Shown here piece by piece: positions 16,637 to 26,165 of a DNA stretch of 64,000 nucleotides. Below the pieces are notes generated by a model that was not told the origin of the DNA, made no database searches, and saw nothing but the letters and a program-made list of their open reading frames with translations. Position numbers and translations under genes: made by a program. The DNA comes from Photobacterium chitinilyticum (GTDB lineage: Bacteria; Pseudomonadota; Gammaproteobacteria; Enterobacterales; Vibrionaceae), in assembly GCF_004104355.1 (NCBI RefSeq), contig NZ_RJLM01000013.1, forward strand, positions 41,757-105,756, given 5' to 3'. Numbering within the stretch: the first letter of the stretch is position 1; every line of letters starts with the position of its first letter.

Positions 16637-16727
16637 ATTACGAGCACAAAAACTGCTCAACAATTAGACAGGTCCGGATTCAGCTCTTACGCTATCGAAG
16701 CCCCCGTATGCGAAAGAGGAATAAACC

Positions 16728-18482
16728 ATGGAACGGAACACGTCCCGTCTGGCTGTAGCACTGGTAGCCTGCCTGCTTGTCCCTACGGCACTGAGCAAGC
16801 AAACCGCCGATCAGATTGCCCCCGAGGCAGCAACCGGGATCAGCCAGCAGCACCAGGTGATTGGCAACGAATGGATGATCGCCAGCGCCAACCCGTATGC
16901 CAGCGAGGCAGGGGCTACGATGCTCCGCCAGGGGGGCAATGCCATCGATGCGATGGTGGCGACGCAACTGGTACTCGGGCTCACCGAGCCACAGTCTTCC
17001 GGCATTGGCGGCGGGGCGTTTATGGTGTATTGGGATGCAGAAAAAGAAGCACTAACCACCTTCGATGGCCGAGAAACGGCCCCTTTTGCCGTCAACCCGC
17101 GTCTGTTTCAGGATCAAACCGGCAAGCCGCTGGCATTCTACGATGCCGTGGTCGGTGGTCGCTCCGTCGGGACACCCGGTACCGTCAAGCTGATGTGGTA
17201 TACCCATCAACGGCACGGCAAGCTGCCTTGGCGTGATCTGTTTGCCCCCGCGATAAAACTGGCCACAGAAGGCTTCACCGTCAGCCCGCGACTGGCAACG
17301 CTTGTCGCCAGGGATCAGAAAAACCTCCAGCGCTGGCAGGACACCAAAGCCTATTTCTTCAATGACGACGGCAGTCCTATCAGAGCCGGACAGCGCCTTA
17401 CCAACCCGGCCTATGCCGATACCCTCTCACAAATTGCCGAGCGGGGAGCCAGCGCGTTCTACCACGGTGAAATTGCCAAGGATATTGTCAGTACCGTGCG
17501 CAACGCCGAAGGGAATCCCGGCGTGCTCAGCGTGATGGATCTGGCCACTTACCAGGTCAAGGAGCGGAAGCCTGTCTGCGCACCGTATCGCCAGTTTGAG
17601 ATCTGCGGCATGGGGCCGCCCAGCTCCGGCGCCCTGACCCTCGGCCAGATCATGGGCATGCTTAGCCACTACCCCATCGACAAAATGGGCCAAAATGACG
17701 TCAACAGCTGGCGTCTATTGGGAGATGCGTCTCGCCTAGCCTTTGCCGACCGCGGCCGCTACATGGCAGACAGTGACTATGTGCCGATGCCTACCGATGG
17801 CCTGGTCGATCCCGGCTATCTTAAGCAGCGTGCCGAGCTACTAAAAGGCGACAAGGCCCTTGCAACGGCCGAACCAGGCCTGCCGGTTTGGTCCCACGCC
17901 ATGCGCTACGCGAAGGATGAATCACTGGAGCTGCCCTCCACCAGCCATTTTTCCATTGTCGACAGCGATCGTAATGTTATTTCAATCACCACCACCATCG
18001 AGAACGGCTTCGGCTCGCGATTAATGGTACGCGGCTTCCTGCTCAACAACGAGCTGACTGACTTCTCGTTCCGCAGTCATGTCGGCGGCAATCCGATTGC
18101 CAACCGAATAGAGCCCGGCAAGCGTCCGCGTTCGTCAATGGCACCCACCATCGTTATGAAAGACGGAGAACCGTATCTGGCGGTTGGCTCGCCGGGCGGC
18201 AGCCAGATCATCGGCTATGTCGCCAAAACCCTTGTTGGCCATCTTGACTGGGGACTGGATCTACAGCAGGCCATCAACCTACCCAATATGAACAATCGTT
18301 TCGGGGCCTTCGAGCTAGAAAAAGACACGGCAGCCGAGCAGTGGGCTCCGAAACTGAAACAGCTTGGTTTCGAGGTCAAAATCAAAGATCTCAACTCAGG
18401 TGTTCAGGCTATCCGGATTGACGGCAAACAACTTTCCGGTGCCGCCGATCCACGCCGGGAAGGCAAGGTCATCGCCCAGTAA
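16728..18482 (+). CDS. ggt: Gamma-glutamyltransferase
   Basis: Periplasmic Ntn-hydrolase that cleaves or transfers the gamma-glutamyl group of glutathione, 584 residues. A signal peptide (about residues 1-23) precedes the large subunit. Self-cleavage should occur before the catalytic Thr, T405, in ELPSTSHFSIVD, giving a large and a small subunit. Substrate-site stretches are visible: QSSGIGGGAFM (89-99), DGRETAP (113-119), RSSMAPTIV and GSPGGSQII. AGAGGA lies six bases before the ATG. It is a single-gene unit that ends in a terminator shared with uvrD. Confidence 0.96.
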   Translation: MERNTSRLAVALVACLLVPTALSKQTADQIAPEAATGISQQHQVIGNEWMIASANPYASEAGATMLRQGGNAIDAMVATQLVLGLTEPQSSGIGGGAFMVYWDAEKEALTTFDGRETAPFAVNPRLFQDQTGKPLAFYDAVVGGRSVGTPGTVKLMWYTHQRHGKLPWRDLFAPAIKLATEGFTVSPRLATLVARDQKNLQRWQDTKAYFFNDDGSPIRAGQRLTNPAYADTLSQIAERGASAFYHGEIAKDIVSTVRNAEGNPGVLSVMDLATYQVKERKPVCAPYRQFEICGMGPPSSGALTLGQIMGMLSHYPIDKMGQNDVNSWRLLGDASRLAFADRGRYMADSDYVPMPTDGLVDPGYLKQRAELLKGDKALATAEPGLPVWSHAMRYAKDESLELPSTSHFSIVDSDRNVISITTTIENGFGSRLMVRGFLLNNELTDFSFRSHVGGNPIANRIEPGKRPRSSMAPTIVMKDGEPYLAVGSPGGSQIIGYVAKTLVGHLDWGLDLQQAINLPNMNNRFGAFELEKDTAAEQWAPKLKQLGFEVKIKDLNSGVQAIRIDGKQLSGAADPRREGKVIAQ

Positions 18483-18523
18483 TAACCAGTAATAAAGAGC
18501 CCAATAGGAAATAACCCGATAGA

Positions 18524-18566
18524 CAAAAAAGCCCGCCAATGCATCAGCATGACGGGCTTTCTTTCT
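18524..18566. terminator. Bidirectional terminator between ggt and uvrD
   Basis: AAAGCCCG / CGGGCTTT stem with T runs on both sides, between two convergent genes. Confidence 0.85.
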
Positions 18567-18590
18567 GACTACATTACGGCAATCAGTAAA

Positions 18591-20762
18591 TTACATCGGA
18601 TCCAGCTTGGCGTACTGCGTCACCAGCCATTTGATCCCTTCACCGTTGAACGCAACCTGGACGCGGCTCTGGGCGCCGCTGCCTTCAAAATTGATGATAG
18701 TACCTTCACCGAACTTCGGATGCTGCACGCGCTGGCCAAGGCTAAAGCCCGTCTGGTTGAAGTTATCATTCACCTGGGTCTGGCTGAAACGTCCACTGCT
18801 CGCCGGACGCGATACCTGTGCCTTCATCCGTACTTCTTCGACGAATTCGGTTGGGATCTCGCGAATAAAACGTGACGGTTTATGGAAGTTATCTTTGCCA
18901 TACAGACGGCGCATTTCAGCATAGGTGATATACAGCTTCTGCATCGCGCGGGTCATCCCCACATAACACAGGCGGCGTTCTTCCTCCAGGCGTCCCACTT
19001 CCTCGGTCGTCCGTGAGCTCGGGAACATTCCCTCTTCCACGCCGACCATAAACACAACTGGGAACTCCAGTCCCTTAGCGCTGTGCATCGTCATCAGCTG
19101 CACGGCATCCTCAAAGTCATCAGCCTGTCCTTCGCCAGCTTCCAGCGCCGCGTGAGACAGAAAGGCTGCTAGCGGGCTCATCTCTTCCGCTTCTTCCGGC
19201 ACTTCAAACTGGCGGGTAGCAGTAACCAGCTCTTCCATATTTTCGATTCGAGCCTGGGCTTTCTCGCCTTTTTCCTGCTCGTACATCGCCCGCAAACCAG
19301 AATTACGGATCACCTCATCGGTTTGCTGGAACAACGGCAAATCACGAGTGTCATCTTCAAGTGCATTAACCAGCTCAATAAAGCGGCGCAGCGAATTGGC
19401 TGCACGGCCGGCCAGTACCTGTTCTTCCAGCAATGCGATACTAGCCTGCCACATGGTGGCACCACGATCCCGTGCCGCCAGGCGAATGGTTTCCAGAGTC
19501 CGGTCGCCAAGTCCTCGAGTCGGTGTATTCACCACCCGTTCGAAGGAGGCATCATCGTTACGGTTCGACATCAGACGCAGGTAGGCCAGCGAGTCTTTGA
19601 TTTCCTGACGCTCGAAGAAACGCATACCACCGTAGATACGGTATGGCAGCCCCGCCTGGATAAGCGCTTCTTCCAGTACCCGTGACTGGGCATTGCTGCG
19701 ATAAAGGAATGCGGTCTCGTTCAGGGTGCCCCCCTGATCACGCCATTCCTTGATTTTGCCCACCGCAAAACGCGCCTCATCCAGCTCGTTAAAGGCCGAG
19801 TACAACGAAATCGGCTCACCCTCGGCACCGTCGGTCCACAGGTTTTTGCCCATTCGCTCGTTGTTGTTGGCAATCAGTTCATTGGCGGCATTAAGAATAT
19901 TGCCCGTTGAACGATAGTTCTGCTCGAGAAAAATTGATGACGCATTGGTGAAATCACGCAGGAAACGCTGAATGTTTTCGACCTGAGCACCACGCCAGCC
20001 GTATATCGACTGATCATCATCACCGACAATCATCACGTTACAATCAGCACCTGCCATCAGGCGCAGCCAGGCAAACTGAATGTTGTTGGTATCCTGGAAT
20101 TCGTCGACCAATATATGTTTGAAGCGCGCCTGATAGTGCTCGCGAATGTGCTTGTTATCGCGGATCAGCTCAAAAGCCCGCAGCAACAGTTCGGCAAAAT
20201 CCACCAGCCCGGCACGATCACAGGCTTCCTGATAGGCGGTATACACACGCAGCCACGTTTGCTCGACAGGATCGTTGAAGCTATCGATATTGGCAGGTCG
20301 CAGCCCTTCGTCTTTCTTACCGTTGATATACCAGGCTGCCTGACGGGCCGGCCAATGTTTCTCATCCAGATTCTGCGCTTTGATCAGACGACGGAGCAGG
20401 CGCATTTGATCGTCCGAATCCAATATATTGAAGTCATCAGGCAGGCGCGCATCAAGATAATGGGCACGCAGCATGCGATGACACAGGCCATGGAAGGTAC
20501 CGTTCCACATGCCAGCCGAGGAGCCCTGCATCAGCTCGTTGATCCGGCCGCGCATCTCGGCCGCCGCCTTGTTGGTAAACGTCACCGACATGATCGAATA
20601 CGGCGAGGCCTGCTCAATCTGCATCAACCAGGCAATACGATGGACCAGTACGCGGGTCTTGCCGCTGCCCGCACCCGCCAGAACCAGGTGATTACCTAGC
20701 GGCGCAGCCACCGCTTCTCTTTGCTTGTCATTAAGGCCATCTAACAGGAGTGAAGCGTCCAT
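18591..20762 (-). CDS. uvrD: DNA helicase II UvrD
   Basis: SF1A 3'-5' helicase acting in nucleotide-excision and mismatch repair, 723 residues (E. coli 720). Walker A is AGAGSGKT (residues 29-36), followed by Q-motif-like NDKQREAV. DEFQDTN and GDDDQSIYGWRGA are motifs II and III. LEQNYRST is motif IV, TMHSAKGLEF motif V and CYVGMTRA motif VI. The C-terminal Tudor-like segment (LGQRVQHPKFGEGTIINFEG) is intact. No LexA box was recognised in the upstream region. It faces the bufferin operon head-to-head. Confidence 0.98.
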   Translation of the reverse strand: MDASLLLDGLNDKQREAVAAPLGNHLVLAGAGSGKTRVLVHRIAWLMQIEQASPYSIMSVTFTNKAAAEMRGRINELMQGSSAGMWNGTFHGLCHRMLRAHYLDARLPDDFNILDSDDQMRLLRRLIKAQNLDEKHWPARQAAWYINGKKDEGLRPANIDSFNDPVEQTWLRVYTAYQEACDRAGLVDFAELLLRAFELIRDNKHIREHYQARFKHILVDEFQDTNNIQFAWLRLMAGADCNVMIVGDDDQSIYGWRGAQVENIQRFLRDFTNASSIFLEQNYRSTGNILNAANELIANNNERMGKNLWTDGAEGEPISLYSAFNELDEARFAVGKIKEWRDQGGTLNETAFLYRSNAQSRVLEEALIQAGLPYRIYGGMRFFERQEIKDSLAYLRLMSNRNDDASFERVVNTPTRGLGDRTLETIRLAARDRGATMWQASIALLEEQVLAGRAANSLRRFIELVNALEDDTRDLPLFQQTDEVIRNSGLRAMYEQEKGEKAQARIENMEELVTATRQFEVPEEAEEMSPLAAFLSHAALEAGEGQADDFEDAVQLMTMHSAKGLEFPVVFMVGVEEGMFPSSRTTEEVGRLEEERRLCYVGMTRAMQKLYITYAEMRRLYGKDNFHKPSRFIREIPTEFVEEVRMKAQVSRPASSGRFSQTQVNDNFNQTGFSLGQRVQHPKFGEGTIINFEGSGAQSRVQVAFNGEGIKWLVTQYAKLDPM

Positions 20763-21094
20763 CGTTACCTACTGGTTATTTATACAATGCTGGTGATTAT
20801 ACCAGCTCAAATCAAGAATGCTTCGAGAACTTCACCCTCCCCAGAGATTCAGGCAATCCGGCCGCCAGTCGGCACAGCAGTTTGATAATTCACTAGTTTC
20901 AAACGCTTGCCTTTGCTTATTTGATCTATGCTTGGAAATGACAAAATGTTACATGCCAGCAAAAAAAGTTAAAAAAAGGTGAAATAAAAAGTCTGCTCGC
21001 CCTTTCTTATGTTCCGAGAGCGCAAAAAGCGCCAACGATAACAAAAAGAAACGTTGCTACAACGCAACAGTCAGCGAATCAAAGAGGAATGATT
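20763..21094. other. Intergenic promoter region of uvrD and the bufferin operon
   Basis: This stretch of 332 bases has no gene that I can see. It should hold the divergent promoters. The A+T-rich middle contains no confident -35/-10 pair. A small GCGC-AAAAA-GCGC dyad lies about 60 bases before the first precursor gene, followed by its ribosome site AGAGGA. No copper-regulator box (CueR/CusR type) was recognised. Confidence 0.4.
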
Positions 21095-21361
21095 ATGAAG
21101 AAGACAACCAACATTGCCCTAGCAACAGCCGTCACTGGCCTTATTGCGCTAGCAGGTACCGCAATGACGACATCGACCGCCGTGGCAGCCGAAGCCAAAG
21201 AGAAATGCTATGGCGTTGCAAAAGCAGGGAAGAACGACTGCGCCACCAAGAGCAGCTCGTGTGCAGGTACTGCCAAAACTGATGGCCAGAAAGATGCGTT
21301 CATTATGGTTCCCAAAGGCCTGTGTGACCGTTTATCCGGCGGGTCAACATCATCGTCTTAA
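21095..21361 (+). CDS. Bufferin precursor, DUF2282 (BufA1-type), copy 1
   Basis: Small exported precursor of 88 residues. A Sec signal peptide (residues 1 to about 32, ending TAVAA) precedes a core with four Cys: C38 (EKCYG), C49 (NDCA), C56 (SSCAG) and C77 (GLCDR). This is the DUF2282 pattern of type 1 bufferins, whose Cys residues are modified by an MNIO enzyme; characterised members bind copper in the periplasm. It differs from copy 2 by only a few residues. The start is the second of two in-frame ATGs, since AGAGGA overlaps the first (21089). It heads an operon with the maturation genes; the strong ribosome site suits a product needed in large amounts. Confidence 0.88.
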   Translation: MKKTTNIALATAVTGLIALAGTAMTTSTAVAAEAKEKCYGVAKAGKNDCATKSSSCAGTAKTDGQKDAFIMVPKGLCDRLSGGSTSSS

Positions 21362-21405
21362 TGGCCACGACACACTGAATTGTTAGCTCAATCCAAGGAA
21401 TGATT

Positions 21406-21669
21406 ATGAAAAAAACCAATATTGCCCTCGCCACTGCCGTCACAGGCCTTATTGCTCTGGCCGGTACCGCAATGACTGCTTCGACCGCCGTTGCTGCCGA
21501 AGCCAAAGAAAAATGCTACGGCGTTGCCAAGGCGGGCAAGAACGACTGTGCCACCAAGACTAGCTCATGTGCTGGTACCGCAAAAACCGATGGCCAGAAA
21601 GATGCTTTTATTATGGTACCCAAAGGTCTGTGCGACCGCCTGGCCGGCAGCTCGCCAGAGGCAAAATAA
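21406..21669 (+). CDS. Bufferin precursor, DUF2282 (BufA1-type), copy 2
   Basis: Precursor of 87 residues, nearly identical to copy 1: the mature part differs at one internal position (TKTSSC against TKSSSC) and at the last eight or so residues (AGSSPEAK against SGGSTSSS). The four Cys are at 37, 48, 55 and 76. The DNA differs at many third codon positions, so the duplication is not recent and the protein has been kept constant by selection. The ribosome region GGAATGATTATGAA is shared with copy 1. It ends directly against the GTG start of the MNIO gene. Confidence 0.88.
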   Translation: MKKTNIALATAVTGLIALAGTAMTASTAVAAEAKEKCYGVAKAGKNDCATKTSSCAGTAKTDGQKDAFIMVPKGLCDRLAGSSPEAK

Positions 21670-22530
21670 GTGGGCGCCCTGACACAGCACCAAATGGTTG
21701 GGGTGGGGTTACGCTCCCCCCACATCGCTCAGGTTCTTGAGCAGAAGCCGGATATCGGCTGGCTGGAGGTCCACAGTGAGAACTACTTCATCACGACATC
21801 GACCGCCCGGCAGCAGCTACGGCAAATTGCCGAGCACTACCCGATTAGCTGCCACGGTATCGGCTTGTCCCTCGGCTCGGCTGATCCCCTGGATCGCCAG
21901 CATCTGAGCCAGCTCAAACAACTGGTCGATGAAATCAATCCGATCGCGGTCTCGGATCACCTCAGCTGGAGCTCCGTCGACGGGCAGTTTTTCAATGACT
22001 TGCTACCTCTGCCCTATACCGAAGAGGCACTGAACCATTTTTGCCGCAAAGTCGAACAGGTGCAGGAGTATCTCGGCTGCCAGATGCTGATCGAAAACCC
22101 GTCCAGCTATCTGAGCTTTGCAAATTCGGCCATTCCGGAGTGGGAGTTCCTTCATCAGGTACAGCAACGAACGGGCTGCGGGCTGTTGCTCGACCTGAAC
22201 AATATTTACGTCAGTGCCTTTAATCATGGCTTTGACTGTAACCAATACATTGCCGCGCTGGATGCCTCGGCAGTGAAAGAGATCCACCTTGCCGGCTTTA
22301 CCGCCAAACAATTCGAGGACGGCGAGATCTGGATTGATACCCATAGCAAGCCGGTCAGCGAACCGGTATGGCAACTCTATCGCAACTGGGTGCAACAGCA
22401 TGGTCAAACCCCGACCCTGATTGAGTGGGATCTGGATATTCCGGAGCTCTCAGTCTTGCTCGAGGAGGCCGACAAGGCACGCAACATTATGATGCAGGAG
22501 GCGCAAGATGGGCAGCTCCTCACCCCCTGA
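21670..22530 (+). CDS. bufB: MNIO-family (DUF692) bufferin-modifying enzyme
   Basis: Iron-dependent TIM-barrel oxidase of the multinuclear non-heme iron (MNIO, UPF0276) family, 286 residues. It is expected to convert precursor Cys residues into heterocycles in the cytoplasm before export. Metal-ligand stretches are visible along the barrel: CHGIGLSLGS, AVSDHLSWS, LIENPSSY, LLDLNNIYV, EIHLAGF, DTHSKPV and LIEWDLDIPE. The GTG start follows the preceding stop with no gap, with AGAGG eight bases upstream inside copy 2. The next gene starts 23 bases before its end. Confidence 0.93.
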   Translation: MGALTQHQMVGVGLRSPHIAQVLEQKPDIGWLEVHSENYFITTSTARQQLRQIAEHYPISCHGIGLSLGSADPLDRQHLSQLKQLVDEINPIAVSDHLSWSSVDGQFFNDLLPLPYTEEALNHFCRKVEQVQEYLGCQMLIENPSSYLSFANSAIPEWEFLHQVQQRTGCGLLLDLNNIYVSAFNHGFDCNQYIAALDASAVKEIHLAGFTAKQFEDGEIWIDTHSKPVSEPVWQLYRNWVQQHGQTPTLIEWDLDIPELSVLLEEADKARNIMMQEAQDGQLLTP

Positions 22531-23287
22531 TTCTGATAACGCGCTACATCAACTGCAGCAAGACTTTGCCGCCGCCCTGCACTATCAGCCCAGTACAGTG
22601 ACAGCAGAGATTGCTAACGGCCAGTTTCCGGCCGAGCAGCTGATCCAGATCTATCGCAATAACTTTATTATCAGCCTGTCAGAAATTCTTGAGGTGGTTT
22701 ACCCCTGCGTCAAAGCCGTGGTCGGCGAGGAGTGCTTCGGCCAAATTGCACGCCAGCACGTTCTGACCCATCCGCTGCAACAGGGTGATGTCAGCCATTA
22801 CGGACAAGGACTTTGCGATACCATCTGCAACCAGCCCGAACTGGTTGCCGCTGTTTCGTACCTGGCCGATTTGGCCAGACTGGAGTGGTACCTCGATCGT
22901 GCTGCCCATGCGCCAGCCATCGACTGCCAGTTTCCGTTTTATAAACTACAGCAACTGACTGAGGCTAATTTACCCCAACTCCGGCTTGAGGTGCCCGAAC
23001 CGACGTTCTGCATTGATTCCGACTACCCGGTCGCGACTATCTGGCAGATGATCACCGACAACGCGATTGAAGAAATCAATCTCAACCAGCCGGAATCTGC
23101 CGTGATCCAACGACGCCCGAATCAAACGATAGTGTTGAATACCCATCCCGGAGCGACCGGACTGGTTCGGCTCAGCCAGCAGCATGGCTGCCTTGGCGAA
23201 GCCTCGGAAGAGATGCTGGCAATGCTCGGCGAGCTGGTCCAGCAACATATATTTTCAGACATTCAAGGTTTGCCAGAGGGAGAATGA
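22508..23287 (+). CDS. bufC: DUF2063 partner protein of the MNIO enzyme
   Basis: Protein of 259 residues with the N-terminal DUF2063 domain (QIYRNNFIISLSEILEVVYP, about residues 48-67) and a C-terminal domain resembling the RRE-like partner fold of MNIO systems. Such partners bind the precursor leader and bring it to the enzyme. The start overlaps the DUF692 gene by 23 bases and has AGGAGG six bases upstream. Its stop overlaps the DoxX start (ATGA), so all three are tightly coupled. Family assignment is firm; the binding role is from studied relatives. Confidence 0.88.
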   Translation: MGSSSPPDSDNALHQLQQDFAAALHYQPSTVTAEIANGQFPAEQLIQIYRNNFIISLSEILEVVYPCVKAVVGEECFGQIARQHVLTHPLQQGDVSHYGQGLCDTICNQPELVAAVSYLADLARLEWYLDRAAHAPAIDCQFPFYKLQQLTEANLPQLRLEVPEPTFCIDSDYPVATIWQMITDNAIEEINLNQPESAVIQRRPNQTIVLNTHPGATGLVRLSQQHGCLGEASEEMLAMLGELVQQHIFSDIQGLPEGE

Positions 23288-23745
23288 GCATGCTGAGTTT
23301 TATCAAACAGGTCGACGGCCTCGCCCAGCGCATTACGGAGCCACTTATTCCGTTGCTGCTGTTATTCACCCGACTCTGGGTCGCCTGGGTATTCTTCAAA
23401 TCAGGAATGGTCAAATACTCTAGCTGGGACAGTACCCTCTATCTCTTTGAGTACGAATACCAGGTCCCCTTGCTGCCTTGGCAGCTCGCCGCCTACATGG
23501 GTACCGCCGCCGAGCTGATCCTGCCGGTCTTTCTGGTCTTGGGCTTATTCACCCGCCCGATGGCACTGGTGTTGTTCGTCTTCAATATTATTGCCGTGGT
23601 TTCCTACCCGCTGCTGTGGGAAAAAGGCTTTTTCGACCACCAGCTATGGGGAATGATGATGCTGGTGAACGTCTTCTGGGGCGCAGGGCTGATATCAGTA
23701 GACAGACTGCTCGGCAACGAGCCGAAGCAGAGCCTGCTGGAATAG
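23284..23745 (+). CDS. DoxX-family membrane protein
   Basis: Inner-membrane protein of 153 residues with four predicted helices and the DoxX pattern (LLLLFTRLWVAWVFFKSGMVK, GTAAELILPVFLVLGLFTRP). DoxX proteins often accompany DUF2282/DUF692/DUF2063 genes and are thought to act in redox or metal stress, but the biochemical role is unclear. The first ATG overlaps the preceding stop (ATGA); a second ATG two codons on has slightly better spacing from GGGAG. It is the last gene of the operon, before a terminator. Confidence 0.85.
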   Translation: MSMLSFIKQVDGLAQRITEPLIPLLLLFTRLWVAWVFFKSGMVKYSSWDSTLYLFEYEYQVPLLPWQLAAYMGTAAELILPVFLVLGLFTRPMALVLFVFNIIAVVSYPLLWEKGFFDHQLWGMMMLVNVFWGAGLISVDRLLGNEPKQSLLE

Positions 23746-23747
23746 TC

Positions 23748-23782
23748 AAAAAAGGCGATCGCTATGATCGCCTTTTTGTTTT
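23748..23782. terminator. Bidirectional terminator, bufferin operon and yigB
   Basis: AAAGGCGATC / GATCGCCTTT stem with a 5-base loop and A/T runs on both sides, between convergent genes. Confidence 0.88.
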
Positions 23783-23793
23783 TCTGGGCCAGT

Positions 23794-24510
23794 TCAGACC
23801 AAATCAAGCAACTGCGACAAACGACAGATTTCCACATCCGGCAGCCACTTAACCTTTGGCTCGCAGTGCAGCTGACGCTGCTGATCATTGTACCAACATG
23901 CCTGAAAACCGTTTTTTTTCGCACCGCCAACATCTGTCACCAGGTGATCGCCGACATGGAGGATATCCTGCGCGGCCACACCCAGTAGTGCTGTCGCCCG
24001 GGCAAACATATCCGGCTCGGGTTTCGCCAAACCATCACGACCGGCAACCAGCACCTGGGAAAAATACTGCCCGAGGCCTATCTTCTCGGCATCGACATTG
24101 CCATTGGTGATCGCCAACAAAGGAACCTTCCGGCCAAGTTCAGCCAGTACCCGGTGTGTTTCCTCGGGAACGTCAACCTGATTACGGACAACCAGTACCC
24201 GCTCCAAACCTTCCTGGGCTGCCTGCTCGGCTTTTGGCTGCGAGTATCCCAGCTGCATCAAGCCGATTTTAAGCAGCTCATAACGCCAAAGACTCACATC
24301 ATGACGCAGATAAGGAGTCTGTACGACCAGACGCATTTTCAGTTGCAGCCAATCTTCCCTGGCCATGCTGTGGCTGCACGGGTGATATTCTGCCAGCCAG
24401 TCGTGCATCACCTGCTCGGCGCGGCGGATCACCGGGCGGTTATCGTATAGGGTATCATCCAAATCAAATGTCAGCGCCTTCGGCGGCTGGAGGTTGCGAT
24501 AAAACTGCAT
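23794..24510 (-). CDS. yigB: HAD phosphatase YigB
   Basis: HAD-superfamily phosphatase of 238 residues. The E. coli relative dephosphorylates FMN and the riboflavin intermediate 5-amino-6-(5-phosphoribitylamino)uracil. Motif I is FDLDDTLYD, with nucleophile D16 and acid D18; motif II is ITNGN; motif III/IV is KPEPDMF...HVGDHLVTDV. It ends the lptM-lysA-dapF-DUF484-xerC-yigB unit, with a 42-base gap after xerC. Confidence 0.9.
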   Translation of the reverse strand: MQFYRNLQPPKALTFDLDDTLYDNRPVIRRAEQVMHDWLAEYHPCSHSMAREDWLQLKMRLVVQTPYLRHDVSLWRYELLKIGLMQLGYSQPKAEQAAQEGLERVLVVRNQVDVPEETHRVLAELGRKVPLLAITNGNVDAEKIGLGQYFSQVLVAGRDGLAKPEPDMFARATALLGVAAQDILHVGDHLVTDVGGAKKNGFQACWYNDQQRQLHCEPKVKWLPDVEICRLSQLLDLV

Positions 24511-24552
24511 GTCAGCCCTCAGTTACATCAGCAGAGTAGGTGGCAAGACGCA

Positions 24553-25467
24553 TTAGCGTTTGTCTCGTTTGGCCCTCGGGTGTGCTTCATCATACACCTT
24601 TGCCAGGTGCTGAAAATCGAGGTGGGTATAAATTTGGGTTGTCGACAGATTGGCGTGGCCCAGTAGCTCCTGCACCGCACGCAAATCGCCGCTGGATTCC
24701 AGCATATGGGTAGCAAAGCTATGGCGCAGTTTATGCGGGTTAATGTGGCTGGACACCGCCTGCTTCTGACCCCATTCGGCCATCCGCTTCTGAACATTGC
24801 GGTTGGAGATCCGCTGTCCCAATTTAGAAACAAACAAACCGGGCTCGCCGCTGGCAGCCAACTGTCCACGAACCTTAAGCCAATGCCCAACCCATTCGCG
24901 GGCCAAGCCCGCAAAGGGAACAATACGCTCCTTGTCCCCTTTACCGATAACCCGGATATCCCCCTTGCTGAGGCTAATATCACGCACATCCAGGTTAACC
25001 AGTTCCGACAGGCGTAATCCGGCGCCGTACATCAGCTCCATCATCGCCCGATCCCGAATCGACAGCGGATCATCCTCGTTCACATTGAGCAATTGATCCA
25101 TCTCGTCAACATCGAGATTCTTGGGCAGCGGCCTGGCCTTACGGGGTGCAGACACTCCCTTGGCCGGGTTGGCTTTCAGCACGCCCTGGCGTACCAGATA
25201 ATCAAAAAAACTTCGCAGCGCCGACAGGCGCATCGACAAGCTGCTTGCCTTCAGACCATCACGCATGCCTTTGCTGGCTAGCTGCCGTACCCAGCCGGCA
25301 TCGACCACTTGCCAGTCAGTAACCTCTAGTTCCACCAGCTGCTCGGCTAACGTTGTCAGCTGACGCTTGTAGTTCTGCTGGGTGTGCAGACTCAACTCAC
25401 GTTCGCTACGCAGGTATTCGTAAAACCGATGCAGTGGCTTCTCCAGCCCAGAAGGCAACTGACTCAA
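24553..25467 (-). CDS. xerC: Site-specific tyrosine recombinase XerC
   Basis: With XerD it resolves chromosome dimers at dif. Length 304 residues; the core-binding domain covers about 1-100 and the catalytic domain 115-300. The full catalytic set is present: R152, K176, H245, R248, H271 and nucleophile Y280 (TQIYTHLD). The start codon is TTG at 25465-25467, overlapping the DUF484 stop as TTGA. The position after dapF and DUF484 is the conserved gammaproteobacterial order. Confidence 0.97.
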   Translation of the reverse strand: MSQLPSGLEKPLHRFYEYLRSERELSLHTQQNYKRQLTTLAEQLVELEVTDWQVVDAGWVRQLASKGMRDGLKASSLSMRLSALRSFFDYLVRQGVLKANPAKGVSAPRKARPLPKNLDVDEMDQLLNVNEDDPLSIRDRAMMELMYGAGLRLSELVNLDVRDISLSKGDIRVIGKGDKERIVPFAGLAREWVGHWLKVRGQLAASGEPGLFVSKLGQRISNRNVQKRMAEWGQKQAVSSHINPHKLRHSFATHMLESSGDLRAVQELLGHANLSTTQIYTHLDFQHLAKVYDEAHPRAKRDKR

Positions 25468-26165
25468 TCAATCACCTCACGGGTATATTCCCAGTGATGG
25501 ATCAGGCGAGTCAGCACCAAGGCCAACTGCTCGACAAACAAAGTATCCATCGCCGGCTGAAAATGACCGCCATCAGCGCTGGCAAAGCTCAGCACCCCGA
25601 TTGGGTGTTCGATACCCAATGGTAGCACCACATAGGATCCTAAGTGCGGTGGCTGGCGAAAGAGCAGCTCGCTCTCTTGCTTGCGCAACCTCCCCATATA
25701 TACCGTTCGGTGTGACAAATGGGCAACGCGAAAGCTCTCGAAAGCTTTGCGTTCGAGATATAGGTTGTCATCAAAGCTATCAAACAACCGCAGACTGAAA
25801 TCCAGCTGCAGCTGACCGCTGAGCTCTTCCAAGATCACCAGTGCCTGATAAATATTGTGGGTTTGAAAAAGTTGCTGCTGGGCGCGGGCAAATATTTCAA
25901 ACAGCTCGCTGTTTTTCCCAGCCGCAGAAACCAAGGTATTGATCTCACCTTCCAGTTCACGTACCTGGTCGCGCAGTCTCTCCAGCTGAATTTCAACTAA
26001 GGACACCACGCCACGCTCACTGTGAGTAACATGCAGCTGCGTCAGTAACTCAGGCTGGCGAATAAAAAAGTCAGGATTGTCGAGCAAGAACTCGGCCACA
26101 TCCTGATCTGACAACGAGGTGTCTGCAATCATAGGCAGCTCACCCAGTTGGGATACATCTGTCAT
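25464..26165 (-). CDS. DUF484 (GAF-like) protein
   Basis: Protein of 233 residues of the DUF484 family, which has a GAF-like fold. The N-terminus carries [22 protein letters not shown], the usual family start, then a coiled-coil stretch ([22 protein letters not shown]), then the GAF-like part ([20 protein letters not shown]). The function is unknown, although the gene nearly always lies between dapF and xerC. It overlaps both neighbours by four bases (ATGA and TTGA). Confidence 0.9.
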   Translation of the reverse strand: MTDVSQLGELPMIADTSLSDQDVAEFLLDNPDFFIRQPELLTQLHVTHSERGVVSLVEIQLERLRDQVRELEGEINTLVSAAGKNSELFEIFARAQQQLFQTHNIYQALVILEELSGQLQLDFSLRLFDSFDDNLYLERKAFESFRVAHLSHRTVYMGRLRKQESELLFRQPPHLGSYVVLPLGIEHPIGVLSFASADGGHFQPAMDTLFVEQLALVLTRLIHHWEYTREVID

